The notes under the pieces are model-generated. The model was given only the letters and a program-made list of their open reading frames with translations. It had not been told where the DNA came from and made no database searches. The translations under genes and the position numbers were made by a program. From Notospermus geniculatus (lineage: Eukaryota; Nemertea; Pilidiophora; Heteronemertea; Lineidae), in contig NMRB01000933.1 in NCBI GenBank assembly GCA_002633025.1, forward strand, positions 122,055 to 186,054: DNA of 64,000 nt, read 5' to 3'. This document shows positions 52,001 through 61,917 of this stretch, piece by piece. Positions within the stretch are counted from its first letter, which is position 1; each line of letters begins with the position of its first letter.

Positions 52001-53987
52001 CAACATTAGGAAGGGTTGCGGAAGCAAATTCTGTCATTTCGGCATTGCTTCCGCGTCAATGACTATTGGACATTTTGCCCTCTCCCAAAAGTGCAGAAAC
52101 GCTAGGAAATGTTTAGGAATCATAATAAAGACAGTGAACGGAATCTTTCAAGAATACGCGGAGAGGTTGCTGAATGAATGCGGATTTACTAAATTTGCCT
52201 TCCACGTCTTGTCCGCGCCCTAGTGGACGGCAGGTTTTAGATGTGGCTGACTGCGGCTGAAAAACCGAGAACGTCACTTACTAACGCGACCACACACTGC
52301 AATTGTGGAATGAGTGAGGTAGTGCTGCTACCATGACTAACTTAAGAAACCTCCCGTCGTTGATTTCTCAGGTCCTGATTCGATATTTCAACCTTTCGGA
52401 GTCGGAAGCGATTCTTTTAGGAAATTTTCCCGGACTGATGTGACTGACATCCCTGCTTGCGGTAATATGTGTTCGACCTTCGATGTGCCGCTTCAATAAA
52501 GCCACTCTCACACGCGCGACAGTTGGCCTGCGTTTAATTGCGAAGACAATCGCAGGTGTACTGTCGCAAATTAACGCAAACTATCGCAGAACTTGCGATA
52601 ATATTGCAGGCAATCGCGTATAATCGTGAAATTTTGGAAATTTTCAAAAAAATTAACCTTGTCGCAACTTATCGCAAAGCAACCGCAGATTGTCGCAAAA
52701 TATCGCACATTGTCGCAAAAAATCGTTTATAACCCCAAATTATCGGTGTCGACTGAAGAGGCTGCAGACAGAAAACCCGTATTGTCGCAAGATTGTCGCA
52801 GCTATAATCGCAGATTGTCGCAAACAACCGCAAGTGAACGCCAAAAAACGCTGATTATCTTTAAGTTTACGACAATTCCGCGATACGTCTGCGACAAATC
52901 TGCGGTGATTTCTGCGATTGTTTGCGTAACGTAGAAAAATACAATCGCACGCAAATTGTCGCACGTGTGAGAGCGGCTTAATATGTCGTTTTTATATCGT
53001 GCTTGCCATTATTTTACAATCACATGTCGGGCTTCTCAAATCTCATATTTACTTCTGTCTCTCGAGAAACCTTGGCAACTCAAGGAGCTACTCATTCTGT
53101 TTGACCTTGTTCTGACACCAAGTACAATTTGGCATCGACGAGTTAAGCGATTTCTCCAAAAACCGGGTTTATTCATGGAGTAGCTTGATTAATAAGCACT
53201 ATTTCGGTGCTTGTTTGTCGAGCTATATCTCATTGGCCAGGTTGACTTAAGTCAAACTCATAAATATTAATGAGGTTGGCTCGACGTTTAAGCCAAAGTT
53301 TGCGTATTGTTTATCGAGCCGGGCTCGATAATGTATTTTATTTTCCCCAGTTTGGGGTTTATCAATAAATAAATAAATAAATAAATACTCGTATGTCAGA
53401 TGACCGACGGCACCAAGTTACAGTCTGATTTGATTCTCGGCTTCGCCACCAGGTGGCCAAAACCGAAGACAAAAAGTGCAATAACTCCTGAACTAATGTC
53501 TGGTGTGATCATCTATCTAGGTACCCTGTACGTGTATAGCAAATTTTTGCCCAATTTGAATGCAAATAATGGCAGCCATCTTGGAAAATGGACTTTGGCA
53601 CATATGTCATACATGTAAATTCTCAAACCTGCAGAATGTTTTGACTTTGAAATTTTGACCATAATCGTATTACCCTGGAACTCAAGGCTTGCCCTGGAAT
53701 ATTTCGATTTAATTTGTCATTTGTTCTTCTGGTACATTCACACAGGTGAGCACATGGTCCATGGACCATTTCATTAACAGTGTACACCCATCACTCCGAC
53801 TGTGGTGTCACCTATAAATGGACGATTTCATTCGAGGTACTTTCCAGTAATCATTTGAGCGTAACTCGTTATCACTTCTTTGCAGCAACGTGCCTGACAC
53901 AAGACATGGAGAGAGTGGACGAAGGAGAGACATGGACGAGTGGAGGTACTCTATATACCTGCGGCAAGGACGGAAAAGTTACGAAAA
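43041..53987 (+). CDS. Secreted mosaic protein gene: signal peptide, two PAN-like, Cys-rich, FN2, VWC-like exons (3' end not found)
   Basis: I assembled this from exons with good splice sites, all phase 1 on both sides: 43041-43092 (MISFNVLYILVVLVIFK, a signal peptide), 43812-43841, 45756-45974, 46353-46364, 46892-47110, 50126-50146, 50892-50942, 51651-51815, 52372-52461 and 53886-53987. Every internal exon length is a multiple of 3 and none contains a stop. Spliced in order, the small exons join the domains with K-x-CP turns (KQCPG, KHCPSDP). Domains: PAN-like 1 and 2, a short C-x-x-GEKW...KKCYG exon, FN2, a 30-residue linker and C...GETW...YTCGKDG. The product is likely an extracellular or adhesive protein. 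No final exon or stop was found, so the gene continues further. The order is inference; no transcript was seen. Introns are full of transposons. Confidence 0.5.
43332..43687. mobile_element. TIR MITE, CCTTGTTTACAC ends (356 bp)
   Basis: The ends are CCTTGTTTACACCTGTCTGA and the inverse of CCTTGTTTACACTACATAAA, followed on both sides by AAGCCCGG repeats. It lies in the first intron of the mosaic gene. Confidence 0.7.
44407..44577. mobile_element. CAGGTGTGACAGGAATC MITE, copy 2
   Basis: This is a 171-bp relative of 11794-11974 with cleaner ends: CAGGTGTGACAGGAATC and the inverse of CAGGTGTGAAAGGAATC. Confidence 0.7.
44845..45733. mobile_element. Foldback element with tRNA-like sequences in both arms
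   Basis: The right arm, 45430-45733, is the inverse of 44845-44858 plus 45112-45400; the left arm is interrupted by the T2 MITE. Each arm holds a tRNA-like block with a box B GGGTTCGAATCTC (45519-45531 on plus; about 45305-45317 on minus), so the heads point outwards. Arm ends read AAAGCTGAACTTAATAGATA. The arm length is about 300 bp and the centre is near 45415. It is likely a Pol III-type SINE pair joined head to head. Confidence 0.7.
44859..45107. mobile_element. TTAA-flanked MITE, family T2 copy 2, nested in the foldback arm
   Basis: TTAA at 44855-44858 and 45108-45111 bounds AGCCTCACTGTATTGAATTC and its inverse. The undamaged opposite arm of the foldback reads GAACTTAATAG, the empty site. 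Confidence 0.85.
45756..45974 (+). CDS. Exon: PAN-like domain 1 of the mosaic gene
   Basis: 219 nt between acceptor TGTTCCAG and donor GTAAGA, phase 1-1. It encodes CSEPTYTYQNADCPY..., then SDCRARCNERHDCLSF, then NDCWLKGYACT: spaced Cys with CLSF and CWLK, the PAN/apple-type pattern, about 70 aa. It is the same length as the exon at 46892. Confidence 0.65.
46016..46046. repeat. Simple repeat (AAAT)n
   Basis: AAATAAATAAATAAAT-type run. A similar run is at 53366-53388. Confidence 0.8.
46515..46590 (+). repeat. Weak tRNA-like sequence
   Basis: GTGTGGCTATCACGTCCGCTCA followed by box B GGTTCGAATCC at about 46569. It resembles the head of the minus-strand element at 27.6 kb. It is probably a decayed SINE head. 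Confidence 0.35.
46892..47110 (+). CDS. Exon: PAN-like domain 2 of the mosaic gene
   Basis: 219 nt between acceptor TAATGTTTCAG and donor GTAAGTC, phase 1-1. It encodes CKGPTYTYQNANCANH..., SECRDLCTARHDCHSF and NDCWLKNYVCT. It is similar to exon 45756-45974 along its full length, so it arose by exon duplication. A longer open frame here in another reading frame is a shadow. Confidence 0.65.
47655..47995 (+). promoter_or_regulatory. Promoter-like cassette with poly(A) signal
   Basis: A CCAAT box (GGCCAATCAG near 47661), a perfect CRE (TGACGTCA, 47683-47690) and a TATA-like GATAAAA (47703-47709) stand at normal spacing in GC-rich DNA, and AATAAA follows at about 47987. An open frame at 47760-47957 shows no known domain. 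This could be an LTR-like or solo promoter fragment, or the promoter of a non-coding RNA. I have no evidence of transcription. Confidence 0.35.
48294..48452. mobile_element. TIR MITE, GAATGTCATGCCCCC ends
   Basis: GAATGTCATGCCCCCCGATA on the left and the inverse of GAATGTAATGCCCCCGATAT on the right. It is nested in the 1.4-kb element. Confidence 0.65.
48690..50062. mobile_element. GC-rich TIR element with CGCGG repeats and a nested MITE
   Basis: Left end TAAAGCCTAGTCTACACTAC, right end the inverse of TTAAGCCCTGTCTCCACTTG. Near both ends are many TTCGCGG/CCGCGAA motifs and a hairpin GGTTATTCGCGG at 48748-48782. A phrase GGTGTCTCCACTGTTCGCGG at 48930 may be the end of a smaller element, so the outer boundaries are not certain. 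Confidence 0.45.
49174..49572. mobile_element. TIR MITE, CCGGCATGGAGAAAACGCGG arms
   Basis: CCGGCATGGAGAAAACGCGG near 49193 recurs inverted near 49533-49554, followed by AATTCC on both sides. It is nested in the GC-rich element above. Confidence 0.65.
51178..51387. mobile_element. Tc1/mariner-like MITE (210 bp)
   Basis: The ends are CAGTGGTGGTCAAAATTATT and its inverse, flanked by TA. Arms are about 25 bp. No transposase is seen. It lies in the intron before the FN2 exon. Confidence 0.8.
51651..51815 (+). CDS. Exon: fibronectin type II domain of the mosaic gene
   Basis: 165 nt between acceptor GTTTCACCAG and donor GTAAGTGA, phase 1-1. It encodes DCVIPFKWQGKWQTEC, then GYWCATSEYYQYEQWGYCV. 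The CVxPFxxxGxxxxxC...WCxT...Y.....WGYC pattern, with four Cys, is the FN2 fold, a collagen- or phospholipid-binding module in known proteins. Binding in this protein is not known. Confidence 0.75.
52500..52978. mobile_element. TCGCA-repeat MITE with TAA target duplication, complete copy
   Basis: The ends are AGCC(A/G)CTCTCACACG and inverse, between TAA at 52497-52499 and 52979-52981. The interior is dominated by TTGTCGCA/TGCGACAA motifs. A TAA (TWA) duplication suggests PIF/Harbinger-type mobility. It is a reference for the nested pair at 56.5-57.1 kb. It lies between two exons of the mosaic gene. Confidence 0.75.
53886..53987 (+). CDS. Exon: VWC-like half domain of the mosaic gene
   Basis: 102 nt between acceptor CTTTGCAG and donor GTAAGTGA, phase 1-1. 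It encodes CLTQDMERVDEGETWTSG, then YTCGKDGKVTK. The C...G-E-x-W...C-x-x-x-G layout is like the start of VWC or FN1 domains. The second half would be in a later exon that I have not found. Confidence 0.5.
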
Positions 53988-54640
53988 GTAAGTGATAGAC
54001 TGACCCACGGATACGTTGTCTGCATTACAAATCCTGCATTTAAAACAACAAACGCTAATACATGTAATAAGAATAATGAATATAATAGGAACTGCACTAT
54101 TTTTGGTTCTTGGGCCATACCGCAGCTGCATTTCAACTCCTTGAGGTCGAAGGCCGAGATAACTCGCTATCAGTTGGGGGCCCGACACCACCACTTTCTT
54201 TTCCTCATAACTCAGTTATTATTGGTCCGATTGAGCTGAAATTAGGTGCAAATGAAAGAGAATTAAATTCTAAACAAGTTGAGCACCTTTTTGCGCGCTA
54301 ACGCCCCCTTTCTTAACCGCGAATTTAGCGACATTTTTTTCAAAAATCGAGCAAAAATACTTTCGAATTGGCTGTGTCACTGGGATAGCCGTTGTTGGAA
54401 AGGGCTTTTGCCAATCTACAGGCCTGCATGCCCAGTTTGCACGCCACACCACCGAGAAATATTTGAGGAAATTAGTTGTACGCCAGTGTGCTTACTACTG
54501 GCCCTGTCGAATGGCAGTGCTCGGCTGTTCATAACGCGACTGAGCTTGAATGTGACGTCGCAGGGGCTTCGTTGAAGACCGAAATAACGAGCGTGGTCCT
54601 GCCTGTGTTCTGTTGAAAGAGTACTTCAAAGTCATGTGCG

Positions 54641-55376
54641 CTTAAGGGCGAGCTGTCATTGTGAATTTTCATATTGCTTCAATCCAGGCCCCTCTGAGAA
54701 AAGCAATAAAGACACCCCCAGTTGACTGTTTTTATAGTCCAATGTGATCACTGTGCGTTATAGACACAGAAAATGAGGAAAGTCCCAAGAATTACAGCTT
54801 AATTACATTACATAATCGTAAACAAAGAAATTCACCAAACACGAAAAACAGGTACAATTTTCTTGGAGAGGAAGCATGTAAATGACACATTGAAGGTGTG
54901 GCAACAATGTCACAAATCTATAGAACCTGGGGTGGCGAGGGTGTCCTGACGTGCTCTTCATGTACACCATATACGCTCAGTACAAAAAGGACAACCAGGA
55001 AGTAAAATACAAATCCAATATGGCCGCCCTGTTTTGGAAAATCTGGCAGCATTCATGGAATTCACATGCCGAGTGCTCTATACCTGTTGAAAATATTGCT
55101 GTCAAAATGGGTGGACTAAATAGAAAAAACCTCGAACTTTATGATCCACATGTCGTTTCGTGGGAAAGTGTACCGATTACTAGTCTTTTGTTTCAACTTA
55201 TTAGCTAATTAGTGCGTTCCAAGATACATCTCATTCAATTCCTTTTGACTTATAGACCCCGCAGGTGCCTTCATTTCCGTCATATATCTTGTACTTTTAT
55301 GGTATTTTGACATCTTTTATTTACAACGCCTGCATGGCCACGTTTCAAAAATTCAAAACGTTGGCTCGCCCTTAAG
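54641..55376. mobile_element. TIR element, CTTAAGGGCGAGC ends (736 bp)
   Basis: The 13-bp ends are CTTAAGGGCGAGC and its exact inverse. There is no coding evidence in the interior. It may carry a TTAA inside each end. Confidence 0.55.
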
Positions 55377-55654
55377 GAGCTACATCAAAATTACTAGCAC
55401 CATGTCGGACCCCCTGCAAAAAGACACAGTGTTTTCCAATAATGGCGCGACCTCAAAGAGTTAATTATCGGTCGAGATATCATTTCGTAAAGGCCCCTAT
55501 CCACGTGATAGTTTTCTTGCAGAAGTTGGCACACAATGGGCAGTTCACCATTGTTTGTTTCCTCACGGTTAGGCTGAGACCAATGATCACGAACAACTGC
55601 TCGCAGTCGAGTTGCCCAATGAGAGCCAACTCGCGCGAGAACACTCTCCCGTGG

Positions 55655-56315
55655 GTCACCCGCTTTAAAGCTGACGTGAACGAACAAAAAGCCCCCATGC
55701 GACGAGCAAGAGAATTGCAAACGCCCTGCAAACACCTCAAACGAAGGCTCAGAACATGATAGACCCTACGACGCCAGGAGGGCGCCACCTTATTTACCTT
55801 CAGGCAACAGAGCTGTCAACATCTCCGGATACCTCTTACACTATACTCAAAGAAAAAAAAATGTAGTCATTTTGACGGGATTCGAACCGTCGGCCTTTTG
55901 ATTTGTAATCTACCACTCAATCCACTCGGCCAACGAGCCAGCTGACTGAGACATGATTTGTGTTTGTCATAGACGTACATGTAGGCCTTCGACTATGTAA
56001 TAATACTACGAATAAGAGAAAACATGATACGTCTTCCAACAAGTTCGGTGGCCGAATGGGGAAGACGGTGGAACAGAGATAACAAGGCGCAGGTTCGATT
56101 CCCAGCTGGGTGAAACTTTTTTCTTTCAAAAAAGTGTTCAGCAGGAGCTCACCAGAGGATGTTGACACCTCGAAAGCTCGAAGACAAATAAGGTGGCGCC
56201 CTCCTGGCCTCGTGGGGTCTATCATGTTCTGAGCCTTCGTTTGAGGTGTTTGCAGGGCGTTTGCAATTCTCTTGCTCGTCGCATGGGGCTTTTTGTTCGT
56301 TCACGTCAGCTTTAA
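55655..56315. mobile_element. Foldback element with divergent tRNA-like heads
   Basis: The arms 55655-55795 and 56190-56315 pair almost perfectly, sharing for example GGGCGTTTGCAATTCTCTTG or its inverse. The spacer holds a tRNA-like sequence on each strand: minus 55950-55872 (GTTGGCCGAGTGGA and box B CGGTTCGAATCC) and plus 56040-56111 (GGTGGCCGAATGGG and box B GGTTCGATTCC). The heads point outwards. Neither folds into a good tRNA acceptor. Confidence 0.65.
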
Positions 56316-56464
56316 AGCGGCGAATCCACTGACGCGATTTTGGCTTGAGACGGGGTTGCGATCCCTTGCGATCACCTTATAGGGACTTCCGATGGCCATA
56401 TAAGGTGATCGCAAGGGATCGCAACCCCGTCTCAAGCCAAAATCGCGTCAGTGGATTCGCCGCT
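56316..56464. mobile_element. Near-perfect palindrome, family AGCGG, TTAA-flanked (149 bp)
   Basis: The arms are about 65 nt (AGCGGCGAATCCACTGACGC outermost) around a loop of about 18 nt at 56384-56400. TTAA stands at 56312-56315 and 56465-56468. The ends match those of 57143-57678. Confidence 0.85.
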
Positions 56465-56467
56465 TTA

Positions 56468-57140
56468 AGCCTCTCTCGCACGTGCGACAGTTGGCCTGCG
56501 TTTAATTGCGATAGACAATCGCAGGTGTACTGTTACAAATTAACCTTGCGTTAATATTGCAGACAGTCGCGTATAAAGCCGCTCTCACACGTGCGACAAT
56601 TTGCGTGCGATTGTATTTTTCTACGTTACGCAAACAATCGCAGAAATTATCGCAGATTTCAGAGATTGCGCTAGGCTGAAATATTCTTTAGCCACAGTAA
56701 TGGAAATGCATTGGATCACAATATTATCGCAAGGTCTGCGATAGCTTGCGTTAATTTCCGACTTTACACCTGCGATTGTCTATCGCAATTAAACGCAGGC
56801 CAACTGTCGCACGTGTGAGAGTGGCTTAACCGTGAAATTTTGGAAGTGTTCAAAAAATTAAACCTTGTCGCATACTTATCGCAAAGCAACCGCAGATTTG
56901 AAAACCCGTAAATTTTGGCCAGGGTTTAAAATATAGAAAATTGTCCCTCGCAGGATTTTCGCCGCTATTGTTGCAGATTGTCGCAAAGAACAGCAAGTGA
57001 ACGCAAAAAATCGCTGATTATCGTTAAGTTTACGACAATTCTGCGATACTTCTCCGACAAATCTGCGATAATTTCTGCGATTGTTTGCGTGAAGTAAAAA
57101 ATACAAATGCAGGCCAACTGTCGCACGTGTGAAAGAGGGT
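56468..57140. mobile_element. TCGCA-repeat MITE interrupted by a member of its own family
   Basis: The outer copy follows 52500-52978 in order. After GTCGCGTATAA a complete, shorter member is inserted (56577-56826, flanked by TAA at 56574-56576 and 56827-56829), then the outer copy resumes at CGTGAAATTTTGGAA. The right end GAAAGAGGGT is degraded. Confidence 0.7.
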
Positions 57141-57142
57141 AA

Positions 57143-57678
57143 AGCGGGTGATTCACCTTTGCGATTTTGGTCGGCGGTGGGTTTGCGGTGAGGTTGCGGC
57201 AATCATCTCCGGCTGACCGCAGGCAAAGGAGCCGTAACACCGCCGCAGTCGATCAGGTGTTGCGGCATTATCGCCGGCAGGATTGCAACAAAAATCCCTA
57301 CCGGCTATGTAAATCCTTGCCGGCGGTGGGTTGCGGTGATATCAAACGTGTTTGATTTTGTCGCAGACCGCGAGCTCGCCTTAGGCCTCGCCTGAGCCTC
57401 AGTTTGTCATCCAAACAGACCAAGTAACTTCTTCACGTGACTTCATTACATATGGCGCATTCGCATTCGTATGGAGTATTCGTAAATCGCAACGGTGGAT
57501 CAGGTTCCATACTTCCGATCCCTTGCGGTGGCAGTTGCTGCAACCCCAACGCAAGCTTGCCAGCGATGCATCACCGGCATACCGCCGGTTGCCGGAGGCA
57601 TGCCTGCGGTGGAGTTGCGAGCACCGCAACCCAATCGCAAGTTGACCGCAACAAAATCGCGAGAGTGGATTCCCCGCT
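57143..57678. mobile_element. AGCGG-family MITE, long copy (about 536 bp)
   Basis: The ends are AGCGGGTGATTCACCTTTGC and the inverse of AGCGGGGAATCCACTCTCGC, then GATTTTG on both sides. The flanks GTAA and TTAC are one change each from TTAA. The interior is GGTTGCGG-rich. Confidence 0.65.
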
Positions 57679-57679
57679 T

Positions 57680-60600
57680 TACGCAGCCACAGCGACTGAG
57701 AGAATGTTTTTTATTAGGTGCATAGGTTACACGGACACGAACTAGAAGAACCGGGAAGATTTCCGAGTGATGTCAACCCCTAATCGTATGGTGTGTAGAG
57801 TGGTTATTGTTCAATAAAACATCTCAATAGAAAGTAGGCATTTCCTTTCCTTTATTGGCATCAGAGTCTTCGTGAGAATGTACAGACTGCGGAGTACAAG
57901 TTACATACATGTGTACATGTAGAAGTCTGGAGGAACTATCACTTAGTCGTGCAAAATTTGGTGCACACAGTTGTTCTCAGTGGATTTTGGCCCCCTGGTG
58001 GTCGTGATTGATAATCCGACGGGTGCCACTCTCGCACCCTTAAGGAATTTGATAAGTCCAAAATGGTTGCCATTTTATTCAATGGCCCATAACTTGCTTA
58101 TTATTCAAGATATCATCATGGTTTTGGTGGCTATCCCAGGGTTTTTTTCGGCCAACGAATTCAATGAAACAACACAGGAATCTGTCCCCTCTGAAAATGC
58201 GGAACAATGAGGAACCCGCGTGCCGTTTATCCCGACAGGTCGGCGCAGCGATCGATGTGACCGAACCGACGTCATTGACGTCGTTTTATGTGTTGACGTT
58301 GCGTCATGAAAAAATCTGCTGTACATTTTTCTACAGGAAAAATGAGATAAATACGTTGCCGTTATCGCCATCCTACCTCTTTATTTTAAGGGAAAAAAGC
58401 AAAGAAATTGCAGAAATTTTCATCCGCAACAAGATGGTGTAAATTTTAATGTCATGCGACCGAAAAAATAGGGTTTATTTCACGTCAGAAGTTAATGGAA
58501 ATGACTGGAAATCACGTTGAAAAAAGAAACTTCGGTCACAGCGATCGCAGCGCCACGGCGTGACGTTAGTTCCTCCGGTTCCTCATTCTAAGACAAACTC
58601 AGTCTTGAGTGCGAGTTCCTCTCCAGGATTTTTGGTCATCATCTTTTTTAGATTGCCCTGTTAAGCTACAATTCAGTTCCGCAATTTTCTGATATTTCCT
58701 TTCCTACATGACTTCGAGATGAATGACCAATTGTTGAAAACTAACCGAATTCTGCACGGAAATCGTTCTAATGTATCTCACCTTTAATACCTGATACCTT
58801 GAATATTTCAAATACTACTGGATCAATTTTAACACGGTTTGTTCCACATGAAAGTCTATCTTGTTGGTCATATTTCTGCATCAAAATTGTGGAAATATCA
58901 TAATTATGTAATAGCTTCGTGCTATTTTCACAGCTCCAAAAGTGCACTTATGACGGGGATACACTTTTATTCTCTAAAGACACGGCAGAAGTGCACTCCT
59001 GGAGTCTTCTTCTATGTCCCGTTTCCTGTAAGTAACGCGAACATCGTTTGTAACTGACGAAGTAGAGCAAACACCACAGTTTATTACATCAGACTGTCAG
59101 AAGGCAAACGATATAGTCCCCTGACCGTAGAGACCGGGATTATAAGTCCCGTTATAACAGTCCGGAGATCATAACACGACAGGGACCATGGTCGAACAGA
59201 CTATCATCACTGGGTATCATAGTCCTGGCACCAGGAATAATAGGAGCTGTCAGCGAGTTGACCACTAGGTGTCACTAGGGCCCAATTCAATGCATCTAGC
59301 GGACCCAGTCATTATCGATCGAGCAGCGATCATAATAGATTTCCTGTACATTTAGACATAGACATAGACATAGACATAGACATACAGTAAAATCACCTTT
59401 TATTGGTGGTGCTCAGAATTCCTGTAGGCCCTGGTTTTGAAGGTATTTGAGGGCCAGAATGGGGGGATTATTAGCCATTTGAGGACATAATAGAAGATAA
59501 CAATGGTTGCCATGGTTTGCTATTATTTTCTCCAACATGGCTACACCATAAAGGGGGATGATGTCGGCGTTGATTTTCAACCACACTTCAGACATGAATG
59601 AATTGAATCGCCAAACAATAAAAATACCGTGCTATTCGCACTTAAGACCCTCGGTTGTAGGTATAAGTTGATTAATGTGTTCATTGAACGTTCCATTGGT
59701 AAAGAGAAATGTTCAAAAACATGTGACCTTCTGTGGGGTGATCACACGACGAATCTGAAAAAAATCAAGATTTAATTTGACAGAGCTACAACGGTAACAT
59801 AAAGTAACTTAAATTTCAACACAGATTACGCTATTTGAACAATCTCACGAATGCTTCCTTAGTTGCAAACTGTGTGAAAATTATGAAAGCACTCCAACAT
59901 GTTCCCAAATTTATACGAAAAACATATTTTCTGGCAGGTTTAATAACGTTTCAATAAAAGATAATCATAAGATATCATAATTCAGACGGTGAGATAGAAA
60001 AAGGCTTGTAAAAGCTTCCTCCATTGATAAAAAATCCTGGACTTGAATATTCTGATTTGTAAATCTATAAAATTCTGGCCCCTATAGGCACTAATCATAT
60101 CTGATGTTGGTTACAGTTGATCTGCAATTGTGAGGTAGAATATGGTACCGGTACTAATAGTTTTGACGAAAAAACAAATTAATGTTAAAAATAAAACATA
60201 ACACTTCCAGAGCAGTCTCTTCACATATCAAAAACTATACAAGTCTTGACAACTTCACTGTTTTCAAGCGTTTTTATGAAGGGTTCTCCTTGGTCTCCTC
60301 GGAAGGGACAAAATACTTCCGAAGAATGTCCCACCACAAGCGGACACCCTCTAATGTCCAACCACACATGGACACCTCTGAGTCTGTGAGGTGGGACTGT
60401 TTCATTTCACCCATTGGGACACCATAGGAACCACCCAAGAAACACCCTGTCATCTTGTGTGGTGTTTTCTTGGGTGTTCCTGAAGGGTGTTTCTAGGGTG
60501 AATTCATGAATATTTTTAGTAGGGATCGACAGACAGATGGACTGACCGACACACAGACTGACGGACCGATGCCACAGGGGACAACAATACCGAGGGGTAA

Positions 60601-60730
60601 AAAGGATTCATGACTGAACGGACTTCTTTATCAGGGGCACCACGATTACTGTCACTGCTGTGACAGGTGATATAGTCCTATGGGGAACATAGTTCCCTTT
60701 TACCTTTCATGAAGACTAGGAAATAGTTGT
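57680..60730. other. No gene recognised
   Basis: I see only short frames, AT-rich stretches, a simple TAGACA repeat at 59354-59388 and a decayed relative of the 6.4-kb element near 59225-59330. A frame at 58839-59057 has a splice-like end but no domain support. Confidence 0.45.
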
Positions 60731-60734
60731 CCGG

Positions 60735-61917
60735 GTCAGGACATTTACCCTTAGGGACAGGGGTCCAGACGATCCCTGTCCCTAGGGCCTATTGTCCGGA
60801 AGACCAGTGAAGAACGTCCCCTGTAAAACTTATCCGCTTGTACTGTTCCTTGACGGATTAAGTGCATGGCTATACAATCGCCAGAGATTACATTTTTTAC
60901 AATTTAACAAGATGCCCTTCTGTTCGCAAGACAGTTTTTTCCTTGGGACACTGTTCCTTATGCACTGGGAAGCGGAACATTTTTTATGGCAGAAGCATCT
61001 CGTTTAGCATTGTCTTGAAACCAGTCTATAGGAATGTAATATCTGTTTATGGTGAGTGGCCTTTGAAAGCGTAAAGATGATTCCATTTTGACTAAGCTGA
61101 AAAGCGTACACGGGCTTGTGGAATCTGTGAAGCGTTGTTACACAGTGGTCATCGCTCTTGCGACGTGTTGGGCGGAAACTGACCCAGTAGTATTTCTTGT
61201 TGATATCCTCCACAAGAAAGAAAAATCGATCATGAGAAACTTCGTATGATAAACCGAATCTCGTGTGTCGCCAATGTGGCTTTTCACATGAGGGACGGAT
61301 AGTGTCGGGGTCAGGACATTTACTCTTAGGGACAGGGGTCCGGAAGATCCCTGTCCCTAGGGCCTATTGTCCGGAAGACCATCACCCCTGGCGGACTATA
61401 TCCCCAGTCACACCGGCATGACAGTGAAGAACGTCCCCTGTAAAACGTATCCGCTTGTACTGTTCCTTGACGGATTAAGTGCATGGCTATACAATCGCCA
61501 AAGATTACAATTTAACAAGAGGCCCTTCTGTTCGCAAGACAGTTTTTCCTTCGGAGATGCTTCCTTGTACACTGGGAAGTGGAACAGTTTTTTTTCATTG
61601 CAAAAGGATCTCGTTTAGCATTGTCTTGAAACCAGTCGATAGGAATGTAACATCTGTTTATGGTGAGTGGCCTTTGAAAGCGTAAAGATGATTCCATTTT
61701 GACTAAGCTGAAAAGCGCAGACGGGCTTGTGGAATCTGTGAAGCGTTGTTACACAGTGGTCATTGCTCTTACGAAGTGTTGGGCGGAAACTGACCCAGTA
61801 GTATTTCTTGTTGGCATCCTCCACAAGAAAGAAAAATCGATCATGAGAAACTTCGTATGATAAACCGAATCTCGTGTGTCGCCAATGTGGCTTTTCACAT
61901 GAAGGACGGATAGTGTG
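60735..61917. repeat. Tandem duplication, about 0.6-kb unit, with MITE and truncated gene end
   Basis: 60735-61301 and 61302-61917 align in order: a CCCTGTCCCTAG hairpin, the ACAGGTGTGAAAG-type MITE core (60811-60985 and 61425-61595), then the 3' end of the minus-strand gene. The second unit adds about 48 bp after GGAAGACC. Confidence 0.75.
61004..61301 (-). pseudogene. Truncated duplicate of the minus-strand unknown-family gene
   Basis: It encodes EDINKKYYWVSFRPTRRKSD through to RLVSRQC and a stop at 61004, nearly the same as the C-terminal 80 residues of the gene at 61615. The upstream portion is cut at the duplication junction near 61301, so it cannot be a complete gene. Confidence 0.7.

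Noticed and set aside
52538-52934. Open frames through the TCGCA-repeat element
   Set aside because: They are low-complexity products of the repeated words, overlap in several frames and have no domain or splice support.
55872-56111. tRNA genes on each strand
   Set aside because: The T arms look good, but acceptor stems fail, and both lie in a foldback element.
58935-59030. Possible exon between TTTTCACAG and GTAAGTAAC with two Cys
   Set aside because: The start and end phases do not match the phase 1-1 exons of the mosaic gene, and no domain was recognised.
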